Source: Synechococcus sp.
Lineage (GTDB): Bacteria > Cyanobacteriota > Cyanobacteriia > PCC-6307 > Cyanobiaceae
Direction of reading: 5' to 3'
DNA length: 55,065 nucleotides
Assembly: GCA_012270465.1 (NCBI GenBank)
Contig: JAAXIH010000228.1
Location: 1-55,065, forward strand
Part shown: piece by piece, positions 45,098-52,393 of the stretch
Layout of the letters: each line of letters begins with the position of its first letter
How positions within the stretch are numbered: position 1 is the first letter of the stretch
The notes under the pieces: model-generated
Seen by the model: the letters and a program-made list of their open reading frames with translations, nothing else
What the model was told of the DNA's origin: nothing
Databases searched by the model: none
Position numbers and translations under genes: made by a program

Positions 45098-45124
45098 GGA
45101 GCTGCAATTGCAGCTCCTTTTTTA
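45098..45124 (+). terminator. rho-independent terminator after tRNA-Pro
   Basis: GGAGCTGCAATTGCAGCTCC perfect palindrome + T7. Confidence 0.9.
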
Positions 45125-45163
45125 ATGCCTGATCACTGAACTTCCAGCAGCTGAGGAAGTGAT

Positions 45164-45310
45164 TTAGTCGGCATCTTTGGCTTCAACATCAATCACGCTT
45201 TGACTGGCTGGCGTTTCATCCTGCTGTGATGCCTGAAGCTGGCGGCTGATCAGCTTCCAGAGCGTGACGGCCAAATAAACCAGCAGGCTGAGATAGAGCA
45301 AGCGAATCAT
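45164..45310 (-). CDS. small single-TM hypothetical protein
   Basis: 48-aa ORF MIRLLYLSLLVYLAVTLWKLISRQLQASQQDETPASQSVIDVEAKDAD. Confidence 0.6.
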   Translation of the reverse strand: MIRLLYLSLLVYLAVTLWKLISRQLQASQQDETPASQSVIDVEAKDAD

Positions 45311-45320
45311 GGGTCCTCAG

Positions 45321-45404
45321 CTAGATGTGGCCGGCCCTAAGCCAAAACCATCCCTGCAGGGCGGCCAGGATGGCGATCAGGCTCCAGAAGACTTTGGGGT
45401 TCAC
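45321..45404 (-). CDS. candidate 27-aa membrane peptide
   Basis: GTG start; MNPKVFWSLIAILAALQGWFWLRAGHI; immediately upstream of 45164..45310. Confidence 0.35.
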   Translation of the reverse strand: MNPKVFWSLIAILAALQGWFWLRAGHI

Positions 45405-45425
45405 AGGGCTGGGGAGTGGGGTGCG

Positions 45426-45635
45426 TTAAATCGCTCTGCTGCGCCTCCATGGTCGCTTGAGCCAGCCCCAGCGCCGCGATTGCGGCAGCGGTTGGTCAGC
45501 TTTTTTGACTTTGGCGGAAGCTTCTTGGCGTTGGTTGAGGCAGCTGGGGCAGATCGTTTCCAGGCCTACAAAGGTTGCTGCGTGGCTTGCGATCTGCACG
45601 CGAGCTCCGCAGCTGGAGCAAATCACGTTCTTCAT
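45426..45635 (-). CDS. small zinc-ribbon protein
   Basis: CSSCGARV...ICPSCLNQRQ two CxxC. Confidence 0.55.
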   Translation of the reverse strand: MKNVICSSCGARVQIASHAATFVGLETICPSCLNQRQEASAKVKKADQPLPQSRRWGWLKRPWRRSRAI

Positions 45636-45676
45636 TCCCCAGCTCTAGCCCAACAGCCTTGAACTGGGTAGGGGAT

Positions 45677-46321
45677 TTATTCGTTGCAGGGTCCGTCGCT
45701 GTTGACAACGACCTCATCGCCCAGCTTCACGCTCTTGAGCAGGGTGCCCATTGTGGCGTCATCAACATTGATGCAACCACCGGTCACCCGTTGGCCCACA
45801 CGGCTTTTGTCGTTGGTGCCGTGGATCGCGAAGCTGTACCAGCGGAACTTGCCGTCGTACTCGTTGAACTTGAACGGCTGCTCGGTGTCGCTCAAGGGTT
45901 CCAGGCTGATGTAGCCATTGCCGTACTCGCCGGTTTCACCATCGCCTTTGAAGTCGATGGCGCTCATGTTTTTGAACAGGTTCTCTTTGAGGTAGGCCTT
46001 TGATTTACCGGATTGCTTGATCAAGGCAGGGTCCATCTCAAAGCGGTCGGGGGTCAAGATCGCGTTGACCTTGAAGGTGCCCAAGGGGGTTTCGCCTTCT
46101 CGGAAGCTCGTGTCCGCGCAAGCGATGCCGTAGCGGCCGTAGCCCACCTGGAAACTCACAGGGGCTGGTTTGGTTTGGAGGGTGCCCTCGCTTTTGGCTG
46201 GATCAGCCGCATCGAGCTCGATGCTGATGGTGGGTTGAGCTGGGCCGTTGCTTTGGATGACGCCACAGGCGCTCAACCCCAGCAGTGCCACCAGCCCAAC
46301 GGGCAGCAATCCAACGCGCAT
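45677..46321 (-). CDS. L,D-transpeptidase (YkuD) family lipoprotein
   Basis: lipobox LLGLSACG; catalytic HGTNDKSRVGQRVTGGCINVDDATM. Confidence 0.85.
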   Translation of the reverse strand: MRVGLLPVGLVALLGLSACGVIQSNGPAQPTISIELDAADPAKSEGTLQTKPAPVSFQVGYGRYGIACADTSFREGETPLGTFKVNAILTPDRFEMDPALIKQSGKSKAYLKENLFKNMSAIDFKGDGETGEYGNGYISLEPLSDTEQPFKFNEYDGKFRWYSFAIHGTNDKSRVGQRVTGGCINVDDATMGTLLKSVKLGDEVVVNSDGPCNE

Positions 46322-46373
46322 GGCCGCGCCCACGTCACTGATTTCATGATGGCGAGATTGTTTGTTGGCGACA

Positions 46374-46400
46374 TAAAAAAAGTGCAAGCAGAGCGCTTGC
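46374..46400 (-). terminator. terminator-like hairpin on - strand upstream of L,D-transpeptidase
   Basis: - strand GCAAGC-gctct-GCTTGC-ACTTTTTTT. Confidence 0.6.
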
Positions 46401-46420
46401 CGCCAGCCTTTCTAGCGGCT

Positions 46421-46434
46421 AGTACGTACGTACT
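46421..46434. promoter_or_regulatory. 14-bp perfect palindrome, LexA-box-like
   Basis: AGTACGTACGTACT vs remembered cyanobacterial LexA consensus RGTACNNNDGTWCB (one mismatch). Confidence 0.45.
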
Positions 46435-46448
46435 GAATAGTTGTGGTG

Positions 46449-46685
46449 ATGGGCAGCGAGTCTTGGAGCTATTTGGAGCCAACCGAGCTCAGGCGCTCCC
46501 GTTGCAGCCGCGTCTGCATCACTTGCCAGCACTTTCGCTTCAGCGTTGATGGCGAGGGTCACACGGTGCTGGCTTGCGGTTGGAAGCAACGGCTGATCGT
46601 CAGTGGTGATCACCTCACCAGGCGTTGTGATCAGTGGTTGGTGCGCCGGGAGCTGGAGCAGGGGTGGTGCCCGGAGGTGGCGTGA
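46449..46685 (+). CDS. small Cys-containing hypothetical protein
   Basis: CITCQHFRFSVDGEGHTVLACGWKQRLIVSGDHLTRRCDQW; alternative GTG starts at 46443 and 46446. Confidence 0.55.
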   Translation: MGSESWSYLEPTELRRSRCSRVCITCQHFRFSVDGEGHTVLACGWKQRLIVSGDHLTRRCDQWLVRRELEQGWCPEVA

Positions 46686-46716
46686 GCTCTATAACCAGGC
46701 CAGAGCCCGTGGGCTG

Positions 46717-46863
46717 ATGCCACTGCTGGATCTCTTGAGTGGAGTGTTGAGCTGGCTGTTGGGTTTGCCGGCCCTCTTGGCCGGGCTGTATGCCCTGGTG
46801 GCTGTGCTGAAGCCTGTCCTGTTGATCCTGTTTGGCCTGGCGCTGTTTCTCCTGATCGAGTGA
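46717..46863 (+). CDS. small membrane protein
   Basis: MPLLDLLSGVLSWLLGLPALLAGLYALVAVLKPVLLILFGLALFLLIE. Confidence 0.55.
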   Translation: MPLLDLLSGVLSWLLGLPALLAGLYALVAVLKPVLLILFGLALFLLIE

Positions 46864-46869
46864 GTCAGC

Positions 46870-47124
46870 ATGAGCGCAGAGATTGCCTCTGCCATGTCTT
46901 CGGCTCGCGATTTGATCAATGCCCACCTTTATCCGGTGCTGGCCACGTTTTCAGTGATCTATTTCGCGATTCAAGTGGCTCCAATGGCGCAGCAAGCGCG
47001 CCGCTTCAACCGCTGCGTTGATGGCATCGAGGCCCATCTCAAGGCCAGCAATATTCCCCTGGAATACCGGCTTGGCAACGTGGCGATCCCCGAGCGCATT
47101 TGCAATGGCGGCTTCGACCATTGA
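46870..47124 (+). CDS. hypothetical protein with one TM
   Basis: 84-aa ORF directly after 46717..46863. Confidence 0.55.
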   Translation: MSAEIASAMSSARDLINAHLYPVLATFSVIYFAIQVAPMAQQARRFNRCVDGIEAHLKASNIPLEYRLGNVAIPERICNGGFDH

Positions 47125-47203
47125 GCTGATGCTGTGATCTGCCTAACCGGCTACCGCTGGTGCGCTCGGGCAGAGTCAGGATGACCTTCTTCGCTGCTGG
47201 CCG

Positions 47204-47395
47204 ATGCCCCCATTGTTCAGCTGCCGCGGCTGCGGGTTATCGATTGAGCGTTCCATGGCCACCTACCGGCGCCTGCGCGGTCAGGTGTTGTGCTCCACCT
47301 GTCAGGACAAGCAGGACTCAGGGCAGGGTGAAGCCGGAGTTCATATGCTCAACGTCGATCATCACCCAGCCCAGCCAAAACAGCAGTGCCAGTAG
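47204..47395 (+). CDS. possible small zinc-ribbon protein
   Basis: CRGCGLSIERSMATYRRLRGQVLCSTCQ; overlaps 47318..47503 antisense. Confidence 0.35.
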   Translation: MPPLFSCRGCGLSIERSMATYRRLRGQVLCSTCQDKQDSGQGEAGVHMLNVDHHPAQPKQQCQ

Positions 47396-47503
47396 GCCTG
47401 CTGCGGCGAACACCTTGGCGGCTGTGCGCAAGGCCACTTCGGTGAAACCCGTTTCTTTCATGGACAGTGGCCGTTCGATGACGACACCGATTGTGGAGGA
47501 CAT
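47318..47503 (-). CDS. small single-TM hypothetical protein
   Basis: MSSTIGVVIERPLSMKETGFTEVALRTAAKVFAAAGLLALLFWLGWVMIDVEHMNSGFTLP. Confidence 0.6.
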   Translation of the reverse strand: MSSTIGVVIERPLSMKETGFTEVALRTAAKVFAAAGLLALLFWLGWVMIDVEHMNSGFTLP

Positions 47504-47511
47504 CTGCTCCT

Positions 47512-47547
47512 AAAAGAAAGCCGTCCCTCCACCTCGCGAGGAACGGC
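47512..47547 (-). terminator. terminator-like hairpin in the leader of 47318..47503
   Basis: - strand GCCGT-t-CCTC...GAGG...-ACGGC followed by TTTCTTTT. Confidence 0.55.
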
Positions 47548-47721
47548 AAGTCGCTCGACGCCTGCCATGGGCAGGCTGATTCGGTCATGACACAGCCGCT
47601 AGCTCAAAGTCAATTCGCATAAGACCGCTGGGTTGGGGCCTCTCCCAAAGGCTGAGTGCCGTACCTGTGGGTACGGACAACCTCTCTGCCACCGAAGCAG
47701 AACCATGGCAGGCTTGAGCCG

Positions 47722-48006
47722 ATGCCCTACCTCCCTCCATCTCAACCTCAGGCGCGTTGGCTGGTGGTTCTGGCCCAGCTCAGCGGCGCCGTGCTGCTGG
47801 CGATGGTGCTGATTTCAGCGCTGCCGTTTTTGCTGTTGTTTGCTGGGATTGGCGCGATCGTTTTGTTTTTCGCCTTGCGTCAATTGCGCCGTGAAGTGGA
47901 GCAATCTCCACTGCGTGATTCCTTTGATTTGGATCCCACCCGGCCCATCGACATCACCCCTTGGCACCAGCGTTGGATCAAGCAGTGGAATCAGCGGCAA
48001 CGCTGA
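47722..48006 (+). CDS. small membrane protein
   Basis: MPYLPPSQPQARWLVVLAQLSGAVLLAMVLISALPFLLLFAGIGAIVLFF. Confidence 0.6.
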   Translation: MPYLPPSQPQARWLVVLAQLSGAVLLAMVLISALPFLLLFAGIGAIVLFFALRQLRREVEQSPLRDSFDLDPTRPIDITPWHQRWIKQWNQRQR

Positions 48007-48051
48007 TTTCGATCAGCTTTGGCCGCACGGCGGGTTTGTTGCCATTAATGG

Positions 48052-48417
48052 GTGAGACGACAACTCATCGTGCGTTGCTGGCTTTCCCTTGTTGCGGTCT
48101 CAGCGCTGCTCACACCCATGGCGGCTGTTGCTGCTGCCAGTGAGCCTGAGCCGCCCACAACACGGCAACTGTCCTGCCGCTTCAACGGCGGTGGTTGGCG
48201 CAATACCCGCGTGGTGGATTACGGCTTTGCGATCGAAGTCGATCAGCCCAGTGGTGAAACAGCCACCTATCACTTCGCTGTTGACACCTCCCCGCCGCGT
48301 GGCGGTAAGGCGGTCGACAACTTTGGCGAGAGTTGGCTGATTGCCAAGGTGCCTACCCCTTACAGCTTGGATTTCTCCCAGGGCACAGGCCCCCAATCCA
48401 TTCAGTGCAAGAGCTGA
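48052..48417 (+). CDS. secreted hypothetical protein
   Basis: signal-like N-terminus CWLSLVAVSALLTPMAAVAAA; 121 aa. Confidence 0.6.
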   Translation: MRRQLIVRCWLSLVAVSALLTPMAAVAAASEPEPPTTRQLSCRFNGGGWRNTRVVDYGFAIEVDQPSGETATYHFAVDTSPPRGGKAVDNFGESWLIAKVPTPYSLDFSQGTGPQSIQCKS

Positions 48418-48424
48418 GCAGGGC

Positions 48425-48583
48425 TTACTTGCGGCCGAGCAGGTCTTCCCAGTTCAGATCAGCGGCTTTGCCGGCTGCTGTGGTTTGAGGCTGGCTCTTA
48501 CCTAGAGGCGCGAGAGTTTTCTCTTTTCTGCTTTTGGGCCGACTGAAGGTGCCGTCCAGCCCAAGCCAAAACGACTTGGTCAT
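48425..48583 (-). CDS. 52-aa hypothetical protein
   Basis: MTKSFWLGLDGTFSRPKSRKEKTLAPLGKSQPQTTAAGKAADLNWEDLLGRK; not in ORF track. Confidence 0.5.
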   Translation of the reverse strand: MTKSFWLGLDGTFSRPKSRKEKTLAPLGKSQPQTTAAGKAADLNWEDLLGRK

Positions 48584-48624
48584 GGTGATGTGATGGGGAC
48601 TTTAATTTTTAGTGACTAAAAACT

Positions 48625-48647
48625 GAAAAAGGGTGTTGTTCAACACC
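48625..48647 (-). terminator. rho-independent terminator after 2OG-oxygenase gene
   Basis: - strand GGTGTT-gaac-AACACC-CTTTTT. Confidence 0.7.
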
Positions 48648-48670
48648 AATTGATTGATTTTGTTTGGATT

Positions 48671-49357
48671 TCAGAATCCTTGCCGGCGTGGGCGATTACT
48701 CGATAGCGAGAGATTTCGCGCTGTTGTGTTGGCTTGCGGCTGAGGAATCGCCATCACATTGAAGGCCAAAGACCAGCGTGCCCCATCCCCTCGAAAGGGC
48801 ATGACCGAATGGGGTTGCCAGGCCGGAAAGATGTAAAAGCGCCCGGGTTTGGGCAACACGTAGTGGGCCATTCCCGTGCGGAAGCTCTGAATGTGCCACT
48901 CCTCTGGGCCATGGAAACAGAGCTGCCCATCGAAGCTTTCACCGCTGATTTGCGGCGGCACCTGCAGAAAAATCACCCCGGAAAAGCTGCCGCCGTGGGT
49001 GTGGGTTGGGTTGTAGTCACCGGCCTGTTGGCTGTTGAGCCAAACATCCACCATGCGCAGCTGATACCGCCCCGGTGTCCATGGACCGCGCCCCTGGGGC
49101 GGCTGTTTGTCGATCACATGGCGGATCCAGCGTTCGCAACCGGGCAACAAAACGCTGCTGCATAGTTCAGCGATGGCTGGCTCCTGCAGCGACAGTTCTC
49201 GTTGCTGGGTGAGCTGGCCGGCAAGCTTGGCGGAGGCATCTGGGCTGCGCTCCGGCTGCTGCAGCACGGCCTCGGCATGGCGCTGTAACGGGCTCAGCAG
49301 AGCTGGCTCCAGATCCCCTTCCAGGATGTGCCGCGGGAAGAGTTCGAGAACGTCCAT
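48671..49357 (-). CDS. putative 2OG-Fe(II) oxygenase (TIGR02466-like)
   Basis: YNPTHTHGGSFSGVIFLQVP...GRFYIFPAWQPHSVMPFRGDGARWSLAFNV. Confidence 0.78.
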   Translation of the reverse strand: MDVLELFPRHILEGDLEPALLSPLQRHAEAVLQQPERSPDASAKLAGQLTQQRELSLQEPAIAELCSSVLLPGCERWIRHVIDKQPPQGRGPWTPGRYQLRMVDVWLNSQQAGDYNPTHTHGGSFSGVIFLQVPPQISGESFDGQLCFHGPEEWHIQSFRTGMAHYVLPKPGRFYIFPAWQPHSVMPFRGDGARWSLAFNVMAIPQPQANTTARNLSLSSNRPRRQGF

Positions 49358-49359
49358 GC

Positions 49360-49581
49360 TCAGCCCAGGTTGAGATACCACTGCAAAACACCAAGCAGCT
49401 GGCCAGTGATGCCTTCACCGCTGATCCACTCGCCTACAACGGCTGCTGTGAAACCCACCATGGCCACACGGCCATTGAGGCGTTCCACCATCGCCAACGC
49501 CTGGTTGTTCCAAGGTTTGGCTGTGGTGAGGCTTTCGCCGAAGGCCTCAACGGGCTCGTATTGAAAGGCCGGCTTAGTCAT
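49360..49581 (-). CDS. high light inducible protein (HLIP)
   Basis: ELIP-type helix ALAMVERLNGRVAMVGFTAAVVGEW. Confidence 0.9.
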   Translation of the reverse strand: MTKPAFQYEPVEAFGESLTTAKPWNNQALAMVERLNGRVAMVGFTAAVVGEWISGEGITGQLLGVLQWYLNLG

Positions 49582-49783
49582 TGCTGTTGAGCCAACGGGG
49601 GGCCAGTTTGATCGCTAGGGCAATGCAGGCCAAGGCAGTGCCGCCAAAGGTGACCGCTTGGCCGACGGAGTACACGCTGTAGATGTCGTTTTGCAGCAGG
49701 GGCCAATCAATCACGGAGCCCACAAAGCCCCAGATGATCACCCAAACGGAGACGTAACCAACTCCTCGTAGCGTTGACGACAA
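49574..49783 (-). CDS. small two-TM hypothetical protein, overlaps hli start
   Basis: 69 aa, two hydrophobic segments; 8-nt overlap with HLIP gene. Confidence 0.65.
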   Translation of the reverse strand: MSSTLRGVGYVSVWVIIWGFVGSVIDWPLLQNDIYSVYSVGQAVTFGGTALACIALAIKLAPRWLNSND

Positions 49784-50091
49784 AACTGGGTAACTAGGGG
49801 CTGAAAGCCTAACCCCATCAGCCTGAATCCGAAGTCGCCACCGCGATTTGGCCCCGTTGGATTGATGCTGTGTGGAAGGGATTGTTAAAGGCGAAAAGTC
49901 GTCGCAATCAACACATCAACGCCGAAAAATGCTCGCTTTGGTTGGTGTAGGTGTTGACGTCCCGTGCGAATCCTCGCTCTGGAGATGCTGATTTTGGTCC
50001 GCTTGTTGGCGAATGAGGGTTACTTCCTCGACCAGCGGCGCATGCCCAATCCACGGCGTTCATCGGATCTCACGCAAGCGATCCGCCGGCC

Positions 50092-50220
50092 ATGGCGACG
50101 GGGCCGGCGACCACGTTGGAAGATGAAGAATTCACCATTAAGCGTCTCATTCTGAGACCAGCAACGGAAAACCTGAGACTCAAACGCAGATTGAAAGTAA
50201 GACCTCTGCGACTGCGCTGA
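50092..50220 (+). CDS. candidate 42-aa basic protein
   Basis: MATGPATTLEDEEFTIKRLILRPATENLRLKRRLKVRPLRLR; TGATG overlap with next ORF. Confidence 0.3.
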   Translation: MATGPATTLEDEEFTIKRLILRPATENLRLKRRLKVRPLRLR

Positions 50221-50357
50221 TGGAATTCTCTCCACCTGTGTTTGCTGCCCAGTTCGGTGTTCCCTTCCTTTGGTTGGCGATTGTTCTGCTCGATGGCTAC
50301 CGCAGGCATGGGAGTTGGCGTGCTCCCAAGCGCGATGGTGTGGCCACGCTGGGTTGA
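50220..50357 (+). CDS. candidate 45-aa single-TM protein
   Basis: MEFSPPVFAAQFGVPFLWLAIVLLDGYRRHGSWRAPKRDGVATLG. Confidence 0.35.
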   Translation: MEFSPPVFAAQFGVPFLWLAIVLLDGYRRHGSWRAPKRDGVATLG

Positions 50358-50367
50358 GGCCGCTGAT

Positions 50368-50754
50368 TTAGCCGCGGGCGACGTTCTTGAGTTTGTTCAA
50401 GGTGGCCGCCATCCAGGCGAAAAACTCTGAGCCGCTGTTGGTCTCGAGTTCGTCGTCCATCAGCCGCAGGGTTTCATCGATCTCTCGAACCCGGAGCTGC
50501 CAGTCGGGAACATCGGATTCATCCTCGAGGACAAACTTGAGCTCGCCGTCGCCGCTGTAGGCATCGCGGGTGTACTTCATGTAATAGGCAAACCCCAGCT
50601 CCCACATGTCGTAGCGGAAGCTGATGCCTTTGAATTTCAAGTACAGCCTGACGAGACCAATTTCCTCGTCTTCGAGTCCGCGCCCACGCAGTTCGCGCAG
50701 GGTTTGCTCGCCGAACTCGACAGCTTTGCGAAAGAGGAAGAGCTGTTCAGCCAT
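50368..50754 (-). CDS. conserved hypothetical protein
   Basis: 128-aa soluble, acidic ORF with clear coding character. Confidence 0.75.
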   Translation of the reverse strand: MAEQLFLFRKAVEFGEQTLRELRGRGLEDEEIGLVRLYLKFKGISFRYDMWELGFAYYMKYTRDAYSGDGELKFVLEDESDVPDWQLRVREIDETLRLMDDELETNSGSEFFAWMAATLNKLKNVARG

Positions 50755-50804
50755 CAACGCTTCACAAGATGCCGACTCTAGGCTGACCTCAGAGATGATT
50801 CCGC

Positions 50805-51074
50805 TTGGCGATGGCGATTGATCCGATCGAGCCCAAGCTGGAGCAAACGTTTGAATCCGAGCGGATGGCGCGGATGATTAAAGAGTGCACCGATCTTGAA
50901 GATCTGCGGGTGATTGCACTCTCGCTGCTGACGCGACTTGGTCAGCAGCAGGCGGCGAGTCGATGGTTGGCTGAGCGCGGCAGTGAGGCCGAGTCAGAGC
51001 GGTTAGAGATGTTGGCGAAGTTGATTCGCCAACAACAGGGCTCAGAAAATTCAGCCGCAGAAGGGAAGCAGTGA
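50805..51074 (+). CDS. hypothetical helical protein
   Basis: 89-aa charged helical ORF. Confidence 0.65.
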   Translation: MAMAIDPIEPKLEQTFESERMARMIKECTDLEDLRVIALSLLTRLGQQQAASRWLAERGSEAESERLEMLAKLIRQQQGSENSAAEGKQ

Positions 51075-51293
51075 GGTGTGGCAGGCGGCGTAGCCATCCA
51101 CCAAAGGACCCAAGCCGATTTGGTGAATGATGCCTTGGCCGGTTAGGCCTTCGGTGATCACGCCGATGACAAAGCCGAGCATGGCGGCGCGGCCATTGAA
51201 GCGCTCAACGTCTTTGAGCTGCTCCATGTGGATCTGTGCAGCGGCGGCGTCTTGGAACCACTTGCTGTTGGTGGAAGTGCTGGAGTTGTTCAT
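51051..51293 (-). CDS. high light inducible protein (HLIP)
   Basis: DVERFNGRAAMLGFVIGVITEGLTGQGIIHQIGLG. Confidence 0.92.
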   Translation of the reverse strand: MNNSSTSTNSKWFQDAAAAQIHMEQLKDVERFNGRAAMLGFVIGVITEGLTGQGIIHQIGLGPLVDGYAACHTSLLPFCG

Positions 51294-51315
51294 ATCTGGA
51301 AGTTCGACTTCACGA

Positions 51316-51333
51316 ATTGTAACGCCTTGTAAA
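51316..51333 (-). promoter_or_regulatory. HLR1-like (RpaB-binding) element upstream of hli gene
   Basis: - strand TTTACAAGGCGTTACAAT; matches remembered HLR1 consensus KTTACAWWNNKTTACAWW with one mismatch. Confidence 0.65.
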
Positions 51334-51398
51334 CGGATCTTGACAATGCCTCGCTGGCTCTTGGCGCGTCTAGCTTTTGGTGATCTGGATTGATCCCC

Positions 51399-51554
51399 GT
51401 GAAGCCTCCCCAGCTCGGTGGTCCGAACTATGGCTTTATTGCTGTTGTGGCCTTTGCTCTAGCTGGCTTGGCGATCGCCGCTCAAGTGTTCTTGTTCGCT
51501 GAGACCGACACGCCCGATCCCTGCACGATGCCAAACAACAACTGCAGCTCCTAG
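51399..51554 (+). CDS. 51-aa single-TM hypothetical protein
   Basis: GTG start; VKPPQLGGPNYGFIAVVAFALAGLAIAAQVFLFAETDTPDPCTMPNNNCSS. Confidence 0.5.
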   Translation: MKPPQLGGPNYGFIAVVAFALAGLAIAAQVFLFAETDTPDPCTMPNNNCSS

Positions 51555-51949
51555 TCGGCTGAAAGGTTGTCGGCGGTGATGTCGCTGGCTTTGCCGTCGA
51601 TGAAGGTGACGCTCAGATTGGGCCCGTTCAGGTTTTCTCCCCAGGAATAGATCGTGTACACGTGGCTGGCTGTCTTGCTTTCAGTCGCCAGCTTCCCTTC
51701 ACCTAAAACGCTTTCCACCTGCGCCAGGCTCATGCCAATACGCAATTGGTCGAGCTTGTCTTTGCTCACCGTGGGGGGCGCCACCGGGTTGGTGATGGCG
51801 TTCTGGATTTGCGGTGGTGGTGTTTTGCTCTCTTTGTGCAGCAGGCTGTTAAGGCCATACACGATGCCGCCAATCACCACGATGGTGAGAACCACATAGC
51901 CAAAGCCGCGGGGGCCCTGGCGATCGGTGGGTTGGGGGGATTGGCCCAT
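51551..51949 (-). CDS. DUF3862/SmpA-like protein, N-terminal TM anchor
   Basis: KLDQLRIGMSLAQVESVLGEGKLATES...VTFIDGKA. Confidence 0.7.
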   Translation of the reverse strand: MGQSPQPTDRQGPRGFGYVVLTIVVIGGIVYGLNSLLHKESKTPPPQIQNAITNPVAPPTVSKDKLDQLRIGMSLAQVESVLGEGKLATESKTASHVYTIYSWGENLNGPNLSVTFIDGKASDITADNLSAD

Positions 51950-51959
51950 GCCGAAGCCA

Positions 51960-51977
51960 CTAGTGCTTCAGCACTAG
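51960..51977. other. perfect hairpin between - strand small ORF and DUF3862-like gene
   Basis: CTAGTGC-ttca-GCACTAG. Confidence 0.5.
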
Positions 51978-51989
51978 CAACGCCTGGCG

Positions 51990-52115
51990 TCAGGTGAAGA
52001 AACCCTTGGATTGCAAAAAGAGCCCAATGGCCACCAGGGGGCCGATGGCTGCAATCAGCAGCATCACCTTGAGCCGCAGCGGGGAGACCTGTTTGGAGGT
52101 TTGTTTGAGGGCCAT
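51990..52115 (-). CDS. 41-aa single-TM hypothetical protein
   Basis: MALKQTSKQVSPLRLKVMLLIAAIGPLVAIGLFLQSKGFFT; not in ORF track. Confidence 0.5.
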   Translation of the reverse strand: MALKQTSKQVSPLRLKVMLLIAAIGPLVAIGLFLQSKGFFT

Positions 52116-52150
52116 GGCTAGAAACGAAGAGCGAGCAACTGTGTTGACCT

Positions 52151-52390
52151 GTGGCCAACCCTGACAACAACGATGCGCCGATTGTGATCCGCCAAGGCGG
52201 CAATGGGCTCGGACTGGTGATTGCGGCGTTGATTCTGGTGGGAGGAGCCGTCTACGTCGTCAATGTGTGGTCGACGCATCAAAAGGTTGTTCCCCAGGGC
52301 AATGGCCAGGTGATCAAAGAGGGAGTCGAGTCCCTCAAGGAATCGGCCCGTCAGGGCGTGGAAGCGATCAAAGGGGCGGCCGCCCAGTAG
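52151..52390 (+). CDS. small single-TM hypothetical protein
   Basis: GTG start; NGLGLVIAALILVGGAVYVVNVW then amphipathic helix. Confidence 0.6.
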   Translation: MANPDNNDAPIVIRQGGNGLGLVIAALILVGGAVYVVNVWSTHQKVVPQGNGQVIKEGVESLKESARQGVEAIKGAAAQ

Positions 52391-52393
52391 CGA

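Noticed and set aside
47630-47700. TPP-riboswitch-like GGCTGAG segment
   Set aside because: Only the short GGCTGAG matches; the conserved CCTGATCnGG...CCGGCGnAGGGA half is missing and no thiamin gene is adjacent
49964-50155. 63-aa plus ORF before the tiny ORF pair
   Set aside because: Arg/Pro-rich C-terminus and competition with a different frame (50092..50220); not supported
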